This document shows, piece after piece, positions 33,304-42,062 of a stretch of 64,000 nt of DNA. Source of the DNA: Massilia sp. Root418. GTDB taxonomy: Bacteria > Pseudomonadota > Gammaproteobacteria > Burkholderiales > Burkholderiaceae_D. Below the pieces are notes generated by a model. The model saw nothing but the letters and a program-made list of their open reading frames with translations, ran no database searches and was not told the origin of the DNA. The stretch is taken from the NCBI RefSeq assembly GCF_001425265.1, contig NZ_LMEC01000025.1:248305-312304 (forward strand), given 5' to 3'. The first letter of the stretch is position 1; each line of letters begins with the position of its first letter. The position numbers were made by a program, and so were the translations under genes.

Positions 33304-35280
33304 ATGTTTTCACCGCTTGAACTGACCCTTTTGCTGCTGGGCAGCGCCGTATTGGGCGTGGTGGCTTTCCGCATGCTGCACCTGCCGCCCATGCTGGGCT
33401 ACCTGGCGGTGGGCATCATCATCGGCCCGCACGCGCTGGGCCTGGCCGAGCAGAGCGAAGCGAGCCACATCCTGGCAGAGTTCGGCGTGGTGTTTCTGAT
33501 GTTCTCGATCGGCCTGGAATTCTCGCTGCCCAAGCTGATGGCCATGCGCAATATCGTGTTCGGGCTGGGCATGGCCCAGGTGGGCGCCACCATCGCCGCC
33601 ACCATGGGGCTGGGCTGGCTGCTGGCCACCCAGCTGCCGGGCGTGCACATCGGCTGGCAAGCCTCGTTCGCGCTGGGCGGGGCACTGGCCATGTCGTCCA
33701 CCGCCATCGTGGTGAAAATGCTCACCGAGCGGCTGGAGCTGGAAAGCGAGCACGGCCGCAAGATCATCGGCATCCTGCTGTTCCAGGATCTGGCGGTGGT
33801 GCCGCTGCTGATCCTCATCCCATCCCTGTCCAAGAACCCGGACGACCTGCTTGAAACGCTGGCCTGGGCGGCCGGCAAGGCTGCCATCGTGCTGGTGCTG
33901 CTGCTGTTCGTGGGGCAAAAGCTGGTGCGCGGCTGGTTCACCATCGTGGTCAAGCGGCGCTCGCAGGAACTGTTCATGCTGAACCTGCTCCTGATCACGC
34001 TAGGCGCGGCCTGGATCACCGAGAAGGCCGGGCTGTCGATGGCGCTGGGCGCCTTCGTGGCCGGCATGCTGATCTCGGAGACCGAATACAAGCACCAGGT
34101 GGAAGAGGACATCAAGCCCTTCCGCGACGTGCTGCTGGGACTGTTCTTCATCAACGTGGGCATGCTGCTCAACCTGCGCCTGGTGGTGGAGCACTGGTGG
34201 CTGGTGCTGGTGCTGCTGGCCGGGCCGGTGCTGCTCAAGTTCGCCCTCATTGCCGGGCTGGCCAAGCTGTTCGGCTCGTCCGACGGCGTGTCCATGCGCA
34301 CCGGCCTGGCGCTGGCGCAGGCCGGCGAGTTCGGCTTCGTGCTGCTCAACCTGGCCGGCGGCATGGCGCTGATGGACCCCTTCATCATCCAGGTGGTGCT
34401 GGCGTCCATGGTGCTGTCGATGCTGCTGGCGCCGTTCGTCATCGCCAAGTCGGACCAGCTGGTGATGAAGGTGTCCAGCAATGAATGGATGATGCAGTCG
34501 CTGGCGCTGACCAAGATCGCCACGCGCACCATGAGCACGCAAAAGCACGTGATCGTGGCCGGCTTCGGGCGCAGCGGCCAGAGCCTGGCCACCCTGCTCA
34601 GCGAAGAAGACATTGCCTACCACGCGCTAGACCTGGACCCGGAACGGGTGCAGGAAGCGCAGGCGGCCGGTGCCAGCGTGTCCTACGGCGACGCGGGCCG
34701 GCGCGAAAGCCTGGTGGCAGCGGGCATCTACCGCGCCAGCGCGGTGGTGATCACCTACGCCAGCACGCCGTCGGCGCTGCGGGTGCTGCACCTGGTGCAC
34801 GAGCTGGCGCCGGCGCTGCCGGTGATCGTGCGCAGCCACGACGACACCGACCTGGACCGGCTGAAGGCGGCCGGCGCGGCCGAAGTGGTGCCGGAACTGA
34901 TGGAAGGCAGCCTGATGCTGGCCTCGCACGCGCTGGTGATGCTGGGCGTGCCGCTGCGGCGCGTGGTGCACCGGGTGCAGGCGGCGCGCGAGGCGCGTTA
35001 CGCGTCCCTGCGCGGCTGGTTCCACGGCGCCAGCGACGCCGGCGAAGACGACGACATGCTGCGCCTGCATTCGGTGACGCTGGGCGAGAGCGCCAGCTGT
35101 ATCGGCAAGACGTTGGCCGAAGTGGCGGTCGAGGCGGCGGGCGCCGAAGTGGCCTCCATCCGGCGCGGCAAAAGCGGCCTGGACGCCACACCCGGCACGG
35201 TGCTGGAAGCCGGCGACGTGGTGGTGCTGCGCGGAGCCGCCGACGCGGTCGCCCGCGCCGAACATCAGCTGCTCGCCTGA
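33304..35280 (+). CDS. Kef-type K+/H+ antiporter with RCK domains (CPA2)
   Basis: A 658-residue protein. About 12 transmembrane helices fill residues 1-390 (opening LLLLGSAVLGVVAFRMLHLPPMLGYL shown partially; the central ALGAFVAGMLISETEYKHQ is the family signature). They are followed by a TrkA-N NAD-binding domain (VIVAGFGRSGQSLATLL, about 415-540) and a TrkA-C domain in the last 80 residues. It should move K+ or Na+ against H+, with gating by nucleotides. KefB/KefC or RosB-like; specificity is uncertain. Divergent from kdsD. Confidence 0.9.
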   Translation: MFSPLELTLLLLGSAVLGVVAFRMLHLPPMLGYLAVGIIIGPHALGLAEQSEASHILAEFGVVFLMFSIGLEFSLPKLMAMRNIVFGLGMAQVGATIAATMGLGWLLATQLPGVHIGWQASFALGGALAMSSTAIVVKMLTERLELESEHGRKIIGILLFQDLAVVPLLILIPSLSKNPDDLLETLAWAAGKAAIVLVLLLFVGQKLVRGWFTIVVKRRSQELFMLNLLLITLGAAWITEKAGLSMALGAFVAGMLISETEYKHQVEEDIKPFRDVLLGLFFINVGMLLNLRLVVEHWWLVLVLLAGPVLLKFALIAGLAKLFGSSDGVSMRTGLALAQAGEFGFVLLNLAGGMALMDPFIIQVVLASMVLSMLLAPFVIAKSDQLVMKVSSNEWMMQSLALTKIATRTMSTQKHVIVAGFGRSGQSLATLLSEEDIAYHALDLDPERVQEAQAAGASVSYGDAGRRESLVAAGIYRASAVVITYASTPSALRVLHLVHELAPALPVIVRSHDDTDLDRLKAAGAAEVVPELMEGSLMLASHALVMLGVPLRRVVHRVQAAREARYASLRGWFHGASDAGEDDDMLRLHSVTLGESASCIGKTLAEVAVEAAGAEVASIRRGKSGLDATPGTVLEAGDVVVLRGAADAVARAEHQLLA

Positions 35281-35314
35281 TTCCTACAAACTTTCCAACT
35301 ATCCTACAGCCAGC

Positions 35315-35375
35315 CTGAGCCGCATTTTCCCCTACTTCGGGGTCTGACCCCGAAGTAGGGGAAAATGCGGCTCAG
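35315..35375. repeat. 61-bp perfect palindrome in the gap between convergent genes
   Basis: Two 30-base arms (35315-35344 and 35346-35375) are exact complements with a single T at 35345 between them. The centre contains cggggtctgaccccg, a motif I associate with repeated palindromes in Oxalobacteraceae genomes (from memory, unverified). The arms end in ctgagccgcattttccc. It lies in the 113-bp gap between the convergent antiporter and cyclase genes and may act as a bidirectional terminator or be a mobile palindromic element. Confidence 0.9.
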
Positions 35376-35393
35376 CTTGCTTCAGGGGCGGGG

Positions 35394-36536
35394 TCAGGCG
35401 CCGGGGCGGAAGGTGACGACGCGGTTGCGGCCGCTGTCCTTGGCCTGGTAGAGCGCCGAGTCGGCGTGGGCGATCAGTTCCATGGCGGCGCTTTCGGGCG
35501 CGGCGGCGGGGTCGCTGCGGTCCAGGCAGGCCACGCCGATCGAGGCGGTAATGGAGACCCGCACGCTGTGCGACACGTCTATCATGCTGGCGGCGATGCC
35601 GGCGCGGATGCGCTCGGCCACAAAAGCGGCACTGTCCAGGTCCGCATTGATCAGCAGGACCACGAATTCTTCCCCGCCGAAACGCGCCAGCGCGTCCGAT
35701 AGCCGCAGCTCGGCCTTGATGCGCTGCGCCACTTCGCGCAGCACTTCGTCGCCGCCCTGGTGGCCCACCGTGTCGTTGACCCGCTTGAAGTGGTCGATGT
35801 CGATGTACATGAAGGAAATGTCGTAAGCCTGGCGCCGCGCGCGCGAAATTTCCTCGAGCAGGCGCCGGTCCATATAGCGCCGGTTGTAGACGCCCGTCAG
35901 CGAGTCGGTCAGTCCGATGTACTTGAGCATCTCGTTGGAGATGACGTTCTCCAGGCAGATGGCGATGATGGAGGCCATGTGCTCGATGAAGTCGGTGCCC
36001 AGGCTGGGCGTGAAGCGCGTGGGGTCCACGCTGCCCAGGTTCAGGCTGCCGATGATGCGCTTGTTACGCAGCAGCGGCACCAGCGCCACGCTTTGCAGCC
36101 CTTCCGGCGGATGCGGGAAGGCGTGGCCGTGCTTGAACGCGTCGTACATCCCCAGCAGCGGCCGCGGCGTGGGCGAGTAGGCGTTGCGGCGCCCCAGGTC
36201 GAAGCCCAGGCCGTCCACTTCCTCGACAAAGATCAGGCCCGGGAACTCGGCGAAATTCACGCCCAGCTTGGCCATCACGGTGCGGATGTCGCCGCCCTCG
36301 TCGACCAGCGTGAGGGTCACCGCTTCCAGCTCGGAGATGATGGGCAGCGTGCGGAAGATGGTGCCCACCAGTTCGGGGAAGGTGGAGGCGCTGACGATTT
36401 CCAGGTCGAAGGCCTGGTGCCGCATCATGATGTTGTGATTGCGCTCGGCCTGCTCCAGCAGGTAGGCCATGCGGGTGCGCAGCGCCAGGTTTTCCGCAAC
36501 CAGGTCGGCCGCTTCGGGCTTTTTGTTGGACATCAT
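35394..36536 (-). CDS. DUF484 sensor - GGDEF diguanylate cyclase
   Basis: A 380-residue protein. Residues 1-205 form a DUF484/GAF-like sensor (after LVAENLALRTRMAYLLEQAERNHNI, given in part), and 215-378 a GGDEF domain. The active site is GGEEF; an RxxD inhibitory site (RLSD) lies exactly five residues upstream, so product inhibition is likely. It makes c-di-GMP from two GTP. It starts two bases after the MOSC stop and is probably co-transcribed. Confidence 0.88.
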   Translation of the reverse strand: MMSNKKPEAADLVAENLALRTRMAYLLEQAERNHNIMMRHQAFDLEIVSASTFPELVGTIFRTLPIISELEAVTLTLVDEGGDIRTVMAKLGVNFAEFPGLIFVEEVDGLGFDLGRRNAYSPTPRPLLGMYDAFKHGHAFPHPPEGLQSVALVPLLRNKRIIGSLNLGSVDPTRFTPSLGTDFIEHMASIIAICLENVISNEMLKYIGLTDSLTGVYNRRYMDRRLLEEISRARRQAYDISFMYIDIDHFKRVNDTVGHQGGDEVLREVAQRIKAELRLSDALARFGGEEFVVLLINADLDSAAFVAERIRAGIAASMIDVSHSVRVSITASIGVACLDRSDPAAAPESAAMELIAHADSALYQAKDSGRNRVVTFRPGA

Positions 36537-36538
36537 GG

Positions 36539-37390
36539 CTAGAACGCCAGGCTGACGTCGACTTCCTGTCCCACGCGCAGCTCCTGGCCGTCGCCTTCGA
36601 TCAGGATGCTGTTCATGCCGAAGCACAGCGCGCCGTCCACTTCGGGCTTGGCGCGGTAGCCGGCCATGATGTCGAGCGGGTCCGGGCCGAACTCGCCGGT
36701 GGCCTGGTCGATCGAGGGCATGGGGCAGCGCGGGCAGGGTTTCACCGGTTTCAGCACGGCGCCGCCGACGCGGAAGTCTGCGGCGTAGTCCTCCTCGAAG
36801 GCTTCGATGCCGTCCAGCACCAGGTTGGGACGGAAGCGGTTCATGGGGATGGCCTCGCGGCCCGCCTTGAGCAGCTTCTCGTTCACGTCGGCCAGCGAGG
36901 CGCTGCCCGCCACCAGCACCGGGTAGCCGTCGGAGAACATGGTGGTCGCTTCCACCCCGTTGGTCCATTTCTGCGACACGGCACGGGTGGCGTTGGCGTG
37001 GAAGCGCACCAGGCGGCACGGCAGGCCGAGGAAATTGCTGAACCAGGCGGCGGTGGTGGCGTCGCAATCGTAGGCCAGCACCTGGTCGTCCCACACTTGC
37101 ACGGTGCGCCTGGGGGCCAGCTCGGGATCCGGCAGGCCCAGTTCGATTTCCAGGCGCAGCATGCCGGGGGCGCGCAGTTCCAGGGTGTCGGCCTTCAGGC
37201 GCGGCACGATGAGCGCCATGCGCGGGTGCTCGCGCTGGGTCAGCGCAACGCCGGCTTCATCGACCACCATCCATTCCCGGTCGTAGATCTGCTCCTTCAT
37301 CAGCCCGGCGCTGGTCAAGGTGGCCGAGCGCAGCGACATGCCGGCGCAGGATTTGATCGGGTAGAGGTTGATTTCGGAGAGGATAGCCAT
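36539..37390 (-). CDS. MOSC domain protein (YcbX/mARC-like)
   Basis: A 283-residue protein. It has an N-terminal beta-barrel MOSC_N domain (INLYPIKSCAGMSL) and a C-terminal MOSC domain (MNRFRPNLVLDGIEAFEEDY). Cys in the motif VKPCPRCPMPSID is where mARC/YcbX enzymes bind the molybdenum cofactor. The role would be reduction of N-hydroxylated compounds. The C-terminal ferredoxin domain of E. coli YcbX is missing, so a separate electron donor is expected. Confidence 0.88.
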   Translation of the reverse strand: MAILSEINLYPIKSCAGMSLRSATLTSAGLMKEQIYDREWMVVDEAGVALTQREHPRMALIVPRLKADTLELRAPGMLRLEIELGLPDPELAPRRTVQVWDDQVLAYDCDATTAAWFSNFLGLPCRLVRFHANATRAVSQKWTNGVEATTMFSDGYPVLVAGSASLADVNEKLLKAGREAIPMNRFRPNLVLDGIEAFEEDYAADFRVGGAVLKPVKPCPRCPMPSIDQATGEFGPDPLDIMAGYRAKPEVDGALCFGMNSILIEGDGQELRVGQEVDVSLAF

Positions 37391-37557
37391 GCGGACCGCC
37401 GCCGGCAGCGCGGACGGCCGCTGCCTAAATGTTATTCAAGTTGGCAGTATGGCAGCAAAGTGTCTGGCAGTAAATCGCGGGAAACCACAGGACGGCCTGA
37501 TTGCCAGGATATCGGCCGTGGTTTGCGCTTGACGGTGTGGCGGGGGCGTTGCGGGCT

Positions 37558-37584
37558 GCCGTATCCCCCGGTGGAGGATACGGC
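37558..37584 (-). terminator. Possible terminator hairpin after the NYN gene
   Basis: A 9-bp perfect stem (gccgtatcc / ggatacggc) with a 9-base loop lies 11 bases downstream of the NYN-LOTUS stop. There is no T-run after it, so a role in termination is tentative. Confidence 0.35.
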
Positions 37585-37594
37585 AAGGAACAGC

Positions 37595-39649
37595 TTACTC
37601 CGCCTTGCGCGGGCGGCGGGCGGCGGGCTTGCGGGCTGGCTTGTCGCCACCCTCTGCCTCGGCGCTGGCAACCACGGGCTTGGCGGCCCGGGCGCGGGCG
37701 GCGGCAGCCCGGCCGGATTTGGCTGGCTTGTCGGCGGCTGGCTCCGCAGCCTCCGCTGGCGCTGCGGTCGCCGCGGCAGCTTCGGCAGCAGCTTCGGTGA
37801 TGCGCGATTCGCCAGCCTTGGCACGGCCCTTGGCCGCAGCACGGCTGCGCGGCTTGGCTGCCGGCTTGGCGGCCGCATCGGCTTCGCCGCCTGCAGTGCT
37901 GTCGGCCACCGGCGCAGCGGCTGCCGGCGCAGCGCTCGCAGCGACCGCATCGGCGACCTGTGGCGCGGCCGGCTGGCGGCTGGCCTGCTGACGGCCGCCC
38001 GAACGGCCGCCCGCGCGTCCGCCAGCACGAGCGGACGGCTGCGCGGACGGCTGAACTGCCGCTACTTCGGCGTGATCGGCCTGCTGGCCGGGAGCGTGGT
38101 CAGCTGGCTGCAGGCCTGGCTGGGTGGCTGGCTGGGTGACTGCCTGACCTGCGGCGGAGGCGTCGCCCCGGCCTGCCTGGCCGGCTTGCTGTCCGCCCAC
38201 CTGGGCGAAGGACTGCGCCGCTTGCGGCACCGGCTGGCCGGCTTTGCCGCGCTGGTTGCCGCCCTGCGCCGGCTTGCCCCGGCCCTTGCCTTTGGCCCAG
38301 ACGTCGGCCGAAGCAGCCGACTGCGCTGCTTTCTGCTGCGCTTTGGCTTGGCGCGCCGGGATTTTGGCCGAACTGCGCTTGGGCTGGCCGTCACGGCCAA
38401 GCTGGCGCTGATTGCCGCCGGCGGCGTTGGCGATGGCTGCGGCCGCGGCATCCAGCGCGCGCTCTTCCTCGTCCAGGTCGTCCTGCTCGCTGCTGGACAG
38501 CGAAGCTGCCTGCTCGTGCTCCTGCTCATGCTCCTGCTCGCGTTCTTGCTCATGGTCCTGCTGGGCGGTCTCGCCTTGCTGCGCATAGGCGGCGTCGTCG
38601 GCAGCGTGCACGGCTTCCGCTTCCGCGTAGGCGTTCTCGTCCTGCGCCAGTTGCAGCTCGGCGGACACTTCCTCGGACACCGGCTCATGGCTGGCGTGGC
38701 GGTCGCCGCCACGGTTGCGGCCACGGCCGCGGCCGCGGCGGCCTTCATGGCGGCCGCCCTCGGACGCCTCGTGCTGCACCGGTGCCGATACATTGCCCGA
38801 GCCTTCGCCCGTGCCCTGCTCGCCCGCGCCGCTGCTACGGTATACATAAGCACCGGATTTCTCGTCGCGGCCGAACTCCAGCAGGCCGCGCGCCTTGGCT
38901 TCCTCCAGCAGGTTGCCGAACGTGCGGAAGCCGTAATAGGACTCGCTGAAGTCCGGCTTGCGGCGCTTGATCGCCTCTTTCAGCACGGAAGCCCAGATCT
39001 TGCCGGAATCGCCACGCTCGGACACCAGCGCGTCGAAGGTCTCGACCGCCATGTCCACCGCCTCGCGGCGGCGCTTGTCCATTTCCTCGCGGCGGCCTTT
39101 TTCCTCTTCCGGGGTACGCTTGACGGCAGGCTGGCCTTCGCGGGTGTCGCGCTTGGCGGCAGCGCGGCGGATCTCGCGCACCAGGTCGTCGTAGAAGATG
39201 AACTCGTCGCAGTTGGCCACCAGCAGATCGGAGGTGGACTGCTTGACGCCCACGCCAATCACCTTCTTGTTGTTCTCGCGCAGCTTGGACACCAGCGGCG
39301 AAAAGTCGGAGTCGCCGGAGATGATGACGAAGGTGTTCACGTGGGACTTGGTGTAGCACAGGTCCAGCGCATCGACCACCATGCGGATGTCGGCCGAATT
39401 CTTGCCCGATTGGCGCACGTGCGGGATTTCGATCAGCTCGAAATTGCCTTCATGCATAGGCGCTTTGAAACCCTTGTAGCGGTCCCAGTCGCAATAGGCT
39501 TTCTTGACTACGATGCTGCCCTTGAGCAATAAACGCTCCAGCACGGGCTTGATGTCGAATTTTTCGTAATTGGCGTCGCGCACGCCGAGGGCGACGTTTT
39601 CGAAGTCGCAGAACAGCGCCATGCTGACGTTATCGTTGGATGAAGCCAT
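37595..39649 (-). CDS. NYN-domain ribonuclease-like protein with OST-HTH/LOTUS domain and disordered tail
   Basis: A 684-residue protein. Residues 8-155 form a NYN (PIN-like, LabA/DUF88) nuclease fold with the acidic site: D15 in LFCDFENVALG, D87 in NSADIRMVVDALD, and D113/D115 in ISGDSDFSPL. A helical OST-HTH/LOTUS domain lies at about 200-272 (KIWASVLKEAIKRRKPDFSE). From about 280 on the chain is low-complexity: an RG-rich block (RGRGRGRNRGG), an EQEH-rich block, then 280 residues of A/P/Q/G. An RNA-binding or RNA-cleaving role is likely; the tail could drive condensation. Start 39649. Confidence 0.85.
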   Translation of the reverse strand: MASSNDNVSMALFCDFENVALGVRDANYEKFDIKPVLERLLLKGSIVVKKAYCDWDRYKGFKAPMHEGNFELIEIPHVRQSGKNSADIRMVVDALDLCYTKSHVNTFVIISGDSDFSPLVSKLRENNKKVIGVGVKQSTSDLLVANCDEFIFYDDLVREIRRAAAKRDTREGQPAVKRTPEEEKGRREEMDKRRREAVDMAVETFDALVSERGDSGKIWASVLKEAIKRRKPDFSESYYGFRTFGNLLEEAKARGLLEFGRDEKSGAYVYRSSGAGEQGTGEGSGNVSAPVQHEASEGGRHEGRRGRGRGRNRGGDRHASHEPVSEEVSAELQLAQDENAYAEAEAVHAADDAAYAQQGETAQQDHEQEREQEHEQEHEQAASLSSSEQDDLDEEERALDAAAAAIANAAGGNQRQLGRDGQPKRSSAKIPARQAKAQQKAAQSAASADVWAKGKGRGKPAQGGNQRGKAGQPVPQAAQSFAQVGGQQAGQAGRGDASAAGQAVTQPATQPGLQPADHAPGQQADHAEVAAVQPSAQPSARAGGRAGGRSGGRQQASRQPAAPQVADAVAASAAPAAAAPVADSTAGGEADAAAKPAAKPRSRAAAKGRAKAGESRITEAAAEAAAATAAPAEAAEPAADKPAKSGRAAAARARAAKPVVASAEAEGGDKPARKPAARRPRKAE

Positions 39650-39775
39650 GAGATTTCGTTTTCTGTGGTGGGAAGCTAAAGGGCCGGTGGCCGGCGAACT
39701 TGACGATTATACAGGCACGTCCGCTCCTTGCCCGCCCTGGTGTATGCTGGCTTTACTTATTTTTCCGGAGATCCC

Positions 39776-40264
39776 ATGAAGCAATTGCTCGCCGCGCTCG
39801 CCTTCTTCCTGATGAGCGCCACCGCCGCCGCACAATCGGCCGAGGCGGATGCCGCTTTCCGCCAGCAGGTCCAGGCCTTTATGGACCAGTGGCATAAGGA
39901 TGCAGCCAACGCGGACCCGGTTTATTTCGACAAAATGGCCGCCAGCGGCATTTATATCGGCACCGACAAATCGGAAATATGGACCCGCGACCAATTCAAG
40001 GCTTGGGCCAAGCCGTTTTTCGACCGCAAGAAAGCGTGGGCATTCACAGCCGTGAAACGCAATATCTATTTCTCGGCAGATAAAAGTTATATCTGGTTCG
40101 ATGAACAGCTGAATACGCAAATGGGTATTTGCCAGGCCAGCGGCGTGCTTCACCGTACCAGCGGAGGATTTGAAATCGAGCATTATCAGCTCTCGCTGGC
40201 GGTGCCCAATCCGCTGATGGATCAGTTCAGCAAAGCAGTCAGGGAGTTCGAGGCCAAGCAGTAA
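39776..40264 (+). CDS. Secreted NTF2-like (SnoaL-type) protein
   Basis: A 162-residue protein with a signal peptide (MKQLLAALAFFLMSATAAAQS) and a ketosteroid-isomerase/NTF2-like fold (FMDQWHKDAANADPVYFDKM, then WTRDQFKAWAKPFF). It has a Cys in QMGICQASGVLHRT. Homologues of the SnoaL_3/DUF4440 type are common; function unknown. ATG 39776 follows a GGAG ribosome site. Confidence 0.75.
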   Translation: MKQLLAALAFFLMSATAAAQSAEADAAFRQQVQAFMDQWHKDAANADPVYFDKMAASGIYIGTDKSEIWTRDQFKAWAKPFFDRKKAWAFTAVKRNIYFSADKSYIWFDEQLNTQMGICQASGVLHRTSGGFEIEHYQLSLAVPNPLMDQFSKAVREFEAKQ

Positions 40265-40391
40265 GAACTGGAACGGAGCACCGCTTTATGGGGCTGGCGC
40301 GCCTGTTTTATGCCAGTTTCTGGCGTGTTCACGCCAGGTTTGAGTGCGCTGCGGCCCCACGGGGCCGGCCGGATAAAAAACAGGGCGAAAA

Positions 40392-40417
40392 AAAAGCCGC
40401 GATCGCTCGCGGCTTTT
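40392..40417. terminator. Bidirectional intrinsic terminator between the NTF2-like gene and ychF
   Basis: A perfect 11-bp stem (aaaagccgcga / tcgcggctttt) with a TCGC loop, flanked by A-runs on the left and T-runs on the right, so it can serve both convergent genes. The A-run 40388-40395 becomes a T-tract for ychF. Confidence 0.85.
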
Positions 40418-40445
40418 CTTATTGCGGCCATGGCCGCCGGGGTAA

Positions 40446-41537
40446 TTACACGTTGAACAGGAAGTTCAGCACGTCGCCATCCTTGACGACATATTCCTTG
40501 CCCTCGGCGCGCATCTTGCCAGCTTCCTTGGCGCCCGCTTCGCCCTTGAGCGCGATGTAATCGTCATAGGCAATGGTCTGCGCGCGGATAAAGCCGCGTT
40601 CAAAGTCGGTGTGGATTACGCCGGCTGCCTGGGGTGCGGTATCGCCGATATGAATGGTCCAGGCGCGCACTTCTTTTACACCGGCGGTGAAATAAGTCTG
40701 CAGGCCCAGCAGTTTATATGCGGCGCGAATCAGGCGGTCCAGGCCCGGCTCTTCCATGCCCATATCCGACAGGAACTCCGCTTTATCGGCATCGTCCAGA
40801 TCAGCGATTTCCGCTTCGATCGACGCGCAAATGGCAACGATAGGCGCATTCTGCGATTTCGCGTATTCAGTCAATTGATCCAGCAGCGGATTATTGGTGA
40901 AACCGGTATCGGACACGTTGGCCACATACATGGCCGGCTTGGCGGTGATCAGGCACAGCGGTTTGATGATTGCCAGCTGATCCGCATCCAGGCCCATGGC
41001 GCGCACGGGTTTGGCTTCATTCAATTGCGGGATAATCTTTTCCAGCAGCGCCACCAGTTTCGCCGCGTCTTTATCGCCGGAACGGGCTTTTTTATTTTCG
41101 CGGTGCAGCGCTTTTTCAGCGGTGCCCAAATCGGCCAGGGCCAATTCGGTTTGAATCACTTCGATATCGTCCAGCGGGCTGACTTTACCGGCCACGTGAA
41201 TCACGTTCTCGTCTTCAAAGCAGCGCACCACGTTGACGATGGCGTCGGTTTCGCGGATGTGCGACAGGAACTGGTTGCCCAGGCCTTCGCCCTGCGATGC
41301 ACCCGCCACCAGGCCGGCGATGTCGACGAACTCGACGATAGCGTTGACCATGCGCTCAGGCTTGACGATTTCAGCCAGGGCAGCCATGCGGGGGTCCGGC
41401 ACTTCCACCACGCCGACGTTGGGCTCGATGGTGCAGAACGGGTAGTTTTCAGCCGGGATGCCGGCCTTGGTCAGTGCATTGAATAGGGTGGACTTGCCGA
41501 CGTTAGGCAGGCCGACGATGCCGCATTGGAGACTCAT
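40446..41537 (-). CDS. ychF: Redox-regulated ATPase YchF
   Basis: A 363-residue Obg-related protein. G1 is GLPNVGKSTLF, G3 is DIAGL, the C-terminal TGS domain is present (VRAWTIHIGDTAPQAAGVIHT), and length matches YchF. YchF prefers ATP over GTP and binds ribosomes and proteasome-like partners. Single-copy housekeeping gene near pth in many Betaproteobacteria. Confidence 0.96.
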   Translation of the reverse strand: MSLQCGIVGLPNVGKSTLFNALTKAGIPAENYPFCTIEPNVGVVEVPDPRMAALAEIVKPERMVNAIVEFVDIAGLVAGASQGEGLGNQFLSHIRETDAIVNVVRCFEDENVIHVAGKVSPLDDIEVIQTELALADLGTAEKALHRENKKARSGDKDAAKLVALLEKIIPQLNEAKPVRAMGLDADQLAIIKPLCLITAKPAMYVANVSDTGFTNNPLLDQLTEYAKSQNAPIVAICASIEAEIADLDDADKAEFLSDMGMEEPGLDRLIRAAYKLLGLQTYFTAGVKEVRAWTIHIGDTAPQAAGVIHTDFERGFIRAQTIAYDDYIALKGEAGAKEAGKMRAEGKEYVVKDGDVLNFLFNV

Positions 41538-41621
41538 GAAAAACCTTTAATGATGGTATTGTTTTGCTGCGCCGATTGCCCGCGCGTAAGGATCAATTGT
41601 ACCTCAGAACCAGGAGCTTCC

Positions 41622-42062
41622 ATGACGATGCGCGACGCCACCCGCTCGCAGTTCCCCCATTTTCTGTCCATTCCCACGCGCTGGATGGACAATGATGTGT
41701 ATGGCCATGTTAATAATGTTGTTTATTATTCCTACTTTGATACGGCCGTGAACCAGTTCCTGATCGGGCGCGGCGTGCTCGATATCCACAAGGGCGAGGT
41801 GGTCGGTTTCGTGGTCGACAGCGGCTGCGCCTATTTCAGCTCGGTCTCGTTCCCGGACATCGTCCACGCCGGCATCCGCGTGGCCAAGCTGGGCAATTCC
41901 AGCGTGCGCTATGAAATCGCCCTGTTCCGCAACGACGAGCCGCAGCCCTGCGCGGCCGGCCATTTTGTCCACGTCTATGTCGAGCGCGCCAGCAACCGCG
42001 CCGTCCCCATCCCGGCGGCGGTGCGTGCCGTGCTGGAGACGCTGTGTGGAGCTGGGGGATGA
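41622..42062 (+). CDS. Acyl-CoA thioesterase (hotdog fold, 4HBT)
   Basis: A 146-residue hotdog thioesterase. The YbgC-type catalytic block is DNDVYGHVNNVVYYSYFDTA with its Asp near residue 25. ATG 41622 has CAGGAG upstream. It hydrolyses short acyl-CoA or related thioesters; substrate unknown. The stop overlaps the start of the channel gene (ATGA), so the two are coupled. Confidence 0.85.
   Translation: MTMRDATRSQFPHFLSIPTRWMDNDVYGHVNNVVYYSYFDTAVNQFLIGRGVLDIHKGEVVGFVVDSGCAYFSSVSFPDIVHAGIRVAKLGNSSVRYEIALFRNDEPQPCAAGHFVHVYVERASNRAVPIPAAVRAVLETLCGAGG

Noticed and set aside
36998..39532. An 844-codon plus-strand frame over the MOSC and NYN genes
   Set aside because: Antisense to a low-complexity coding region; hydrophobic-looking segments come from the reverse of A/P/Q codons. 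No start site or family.
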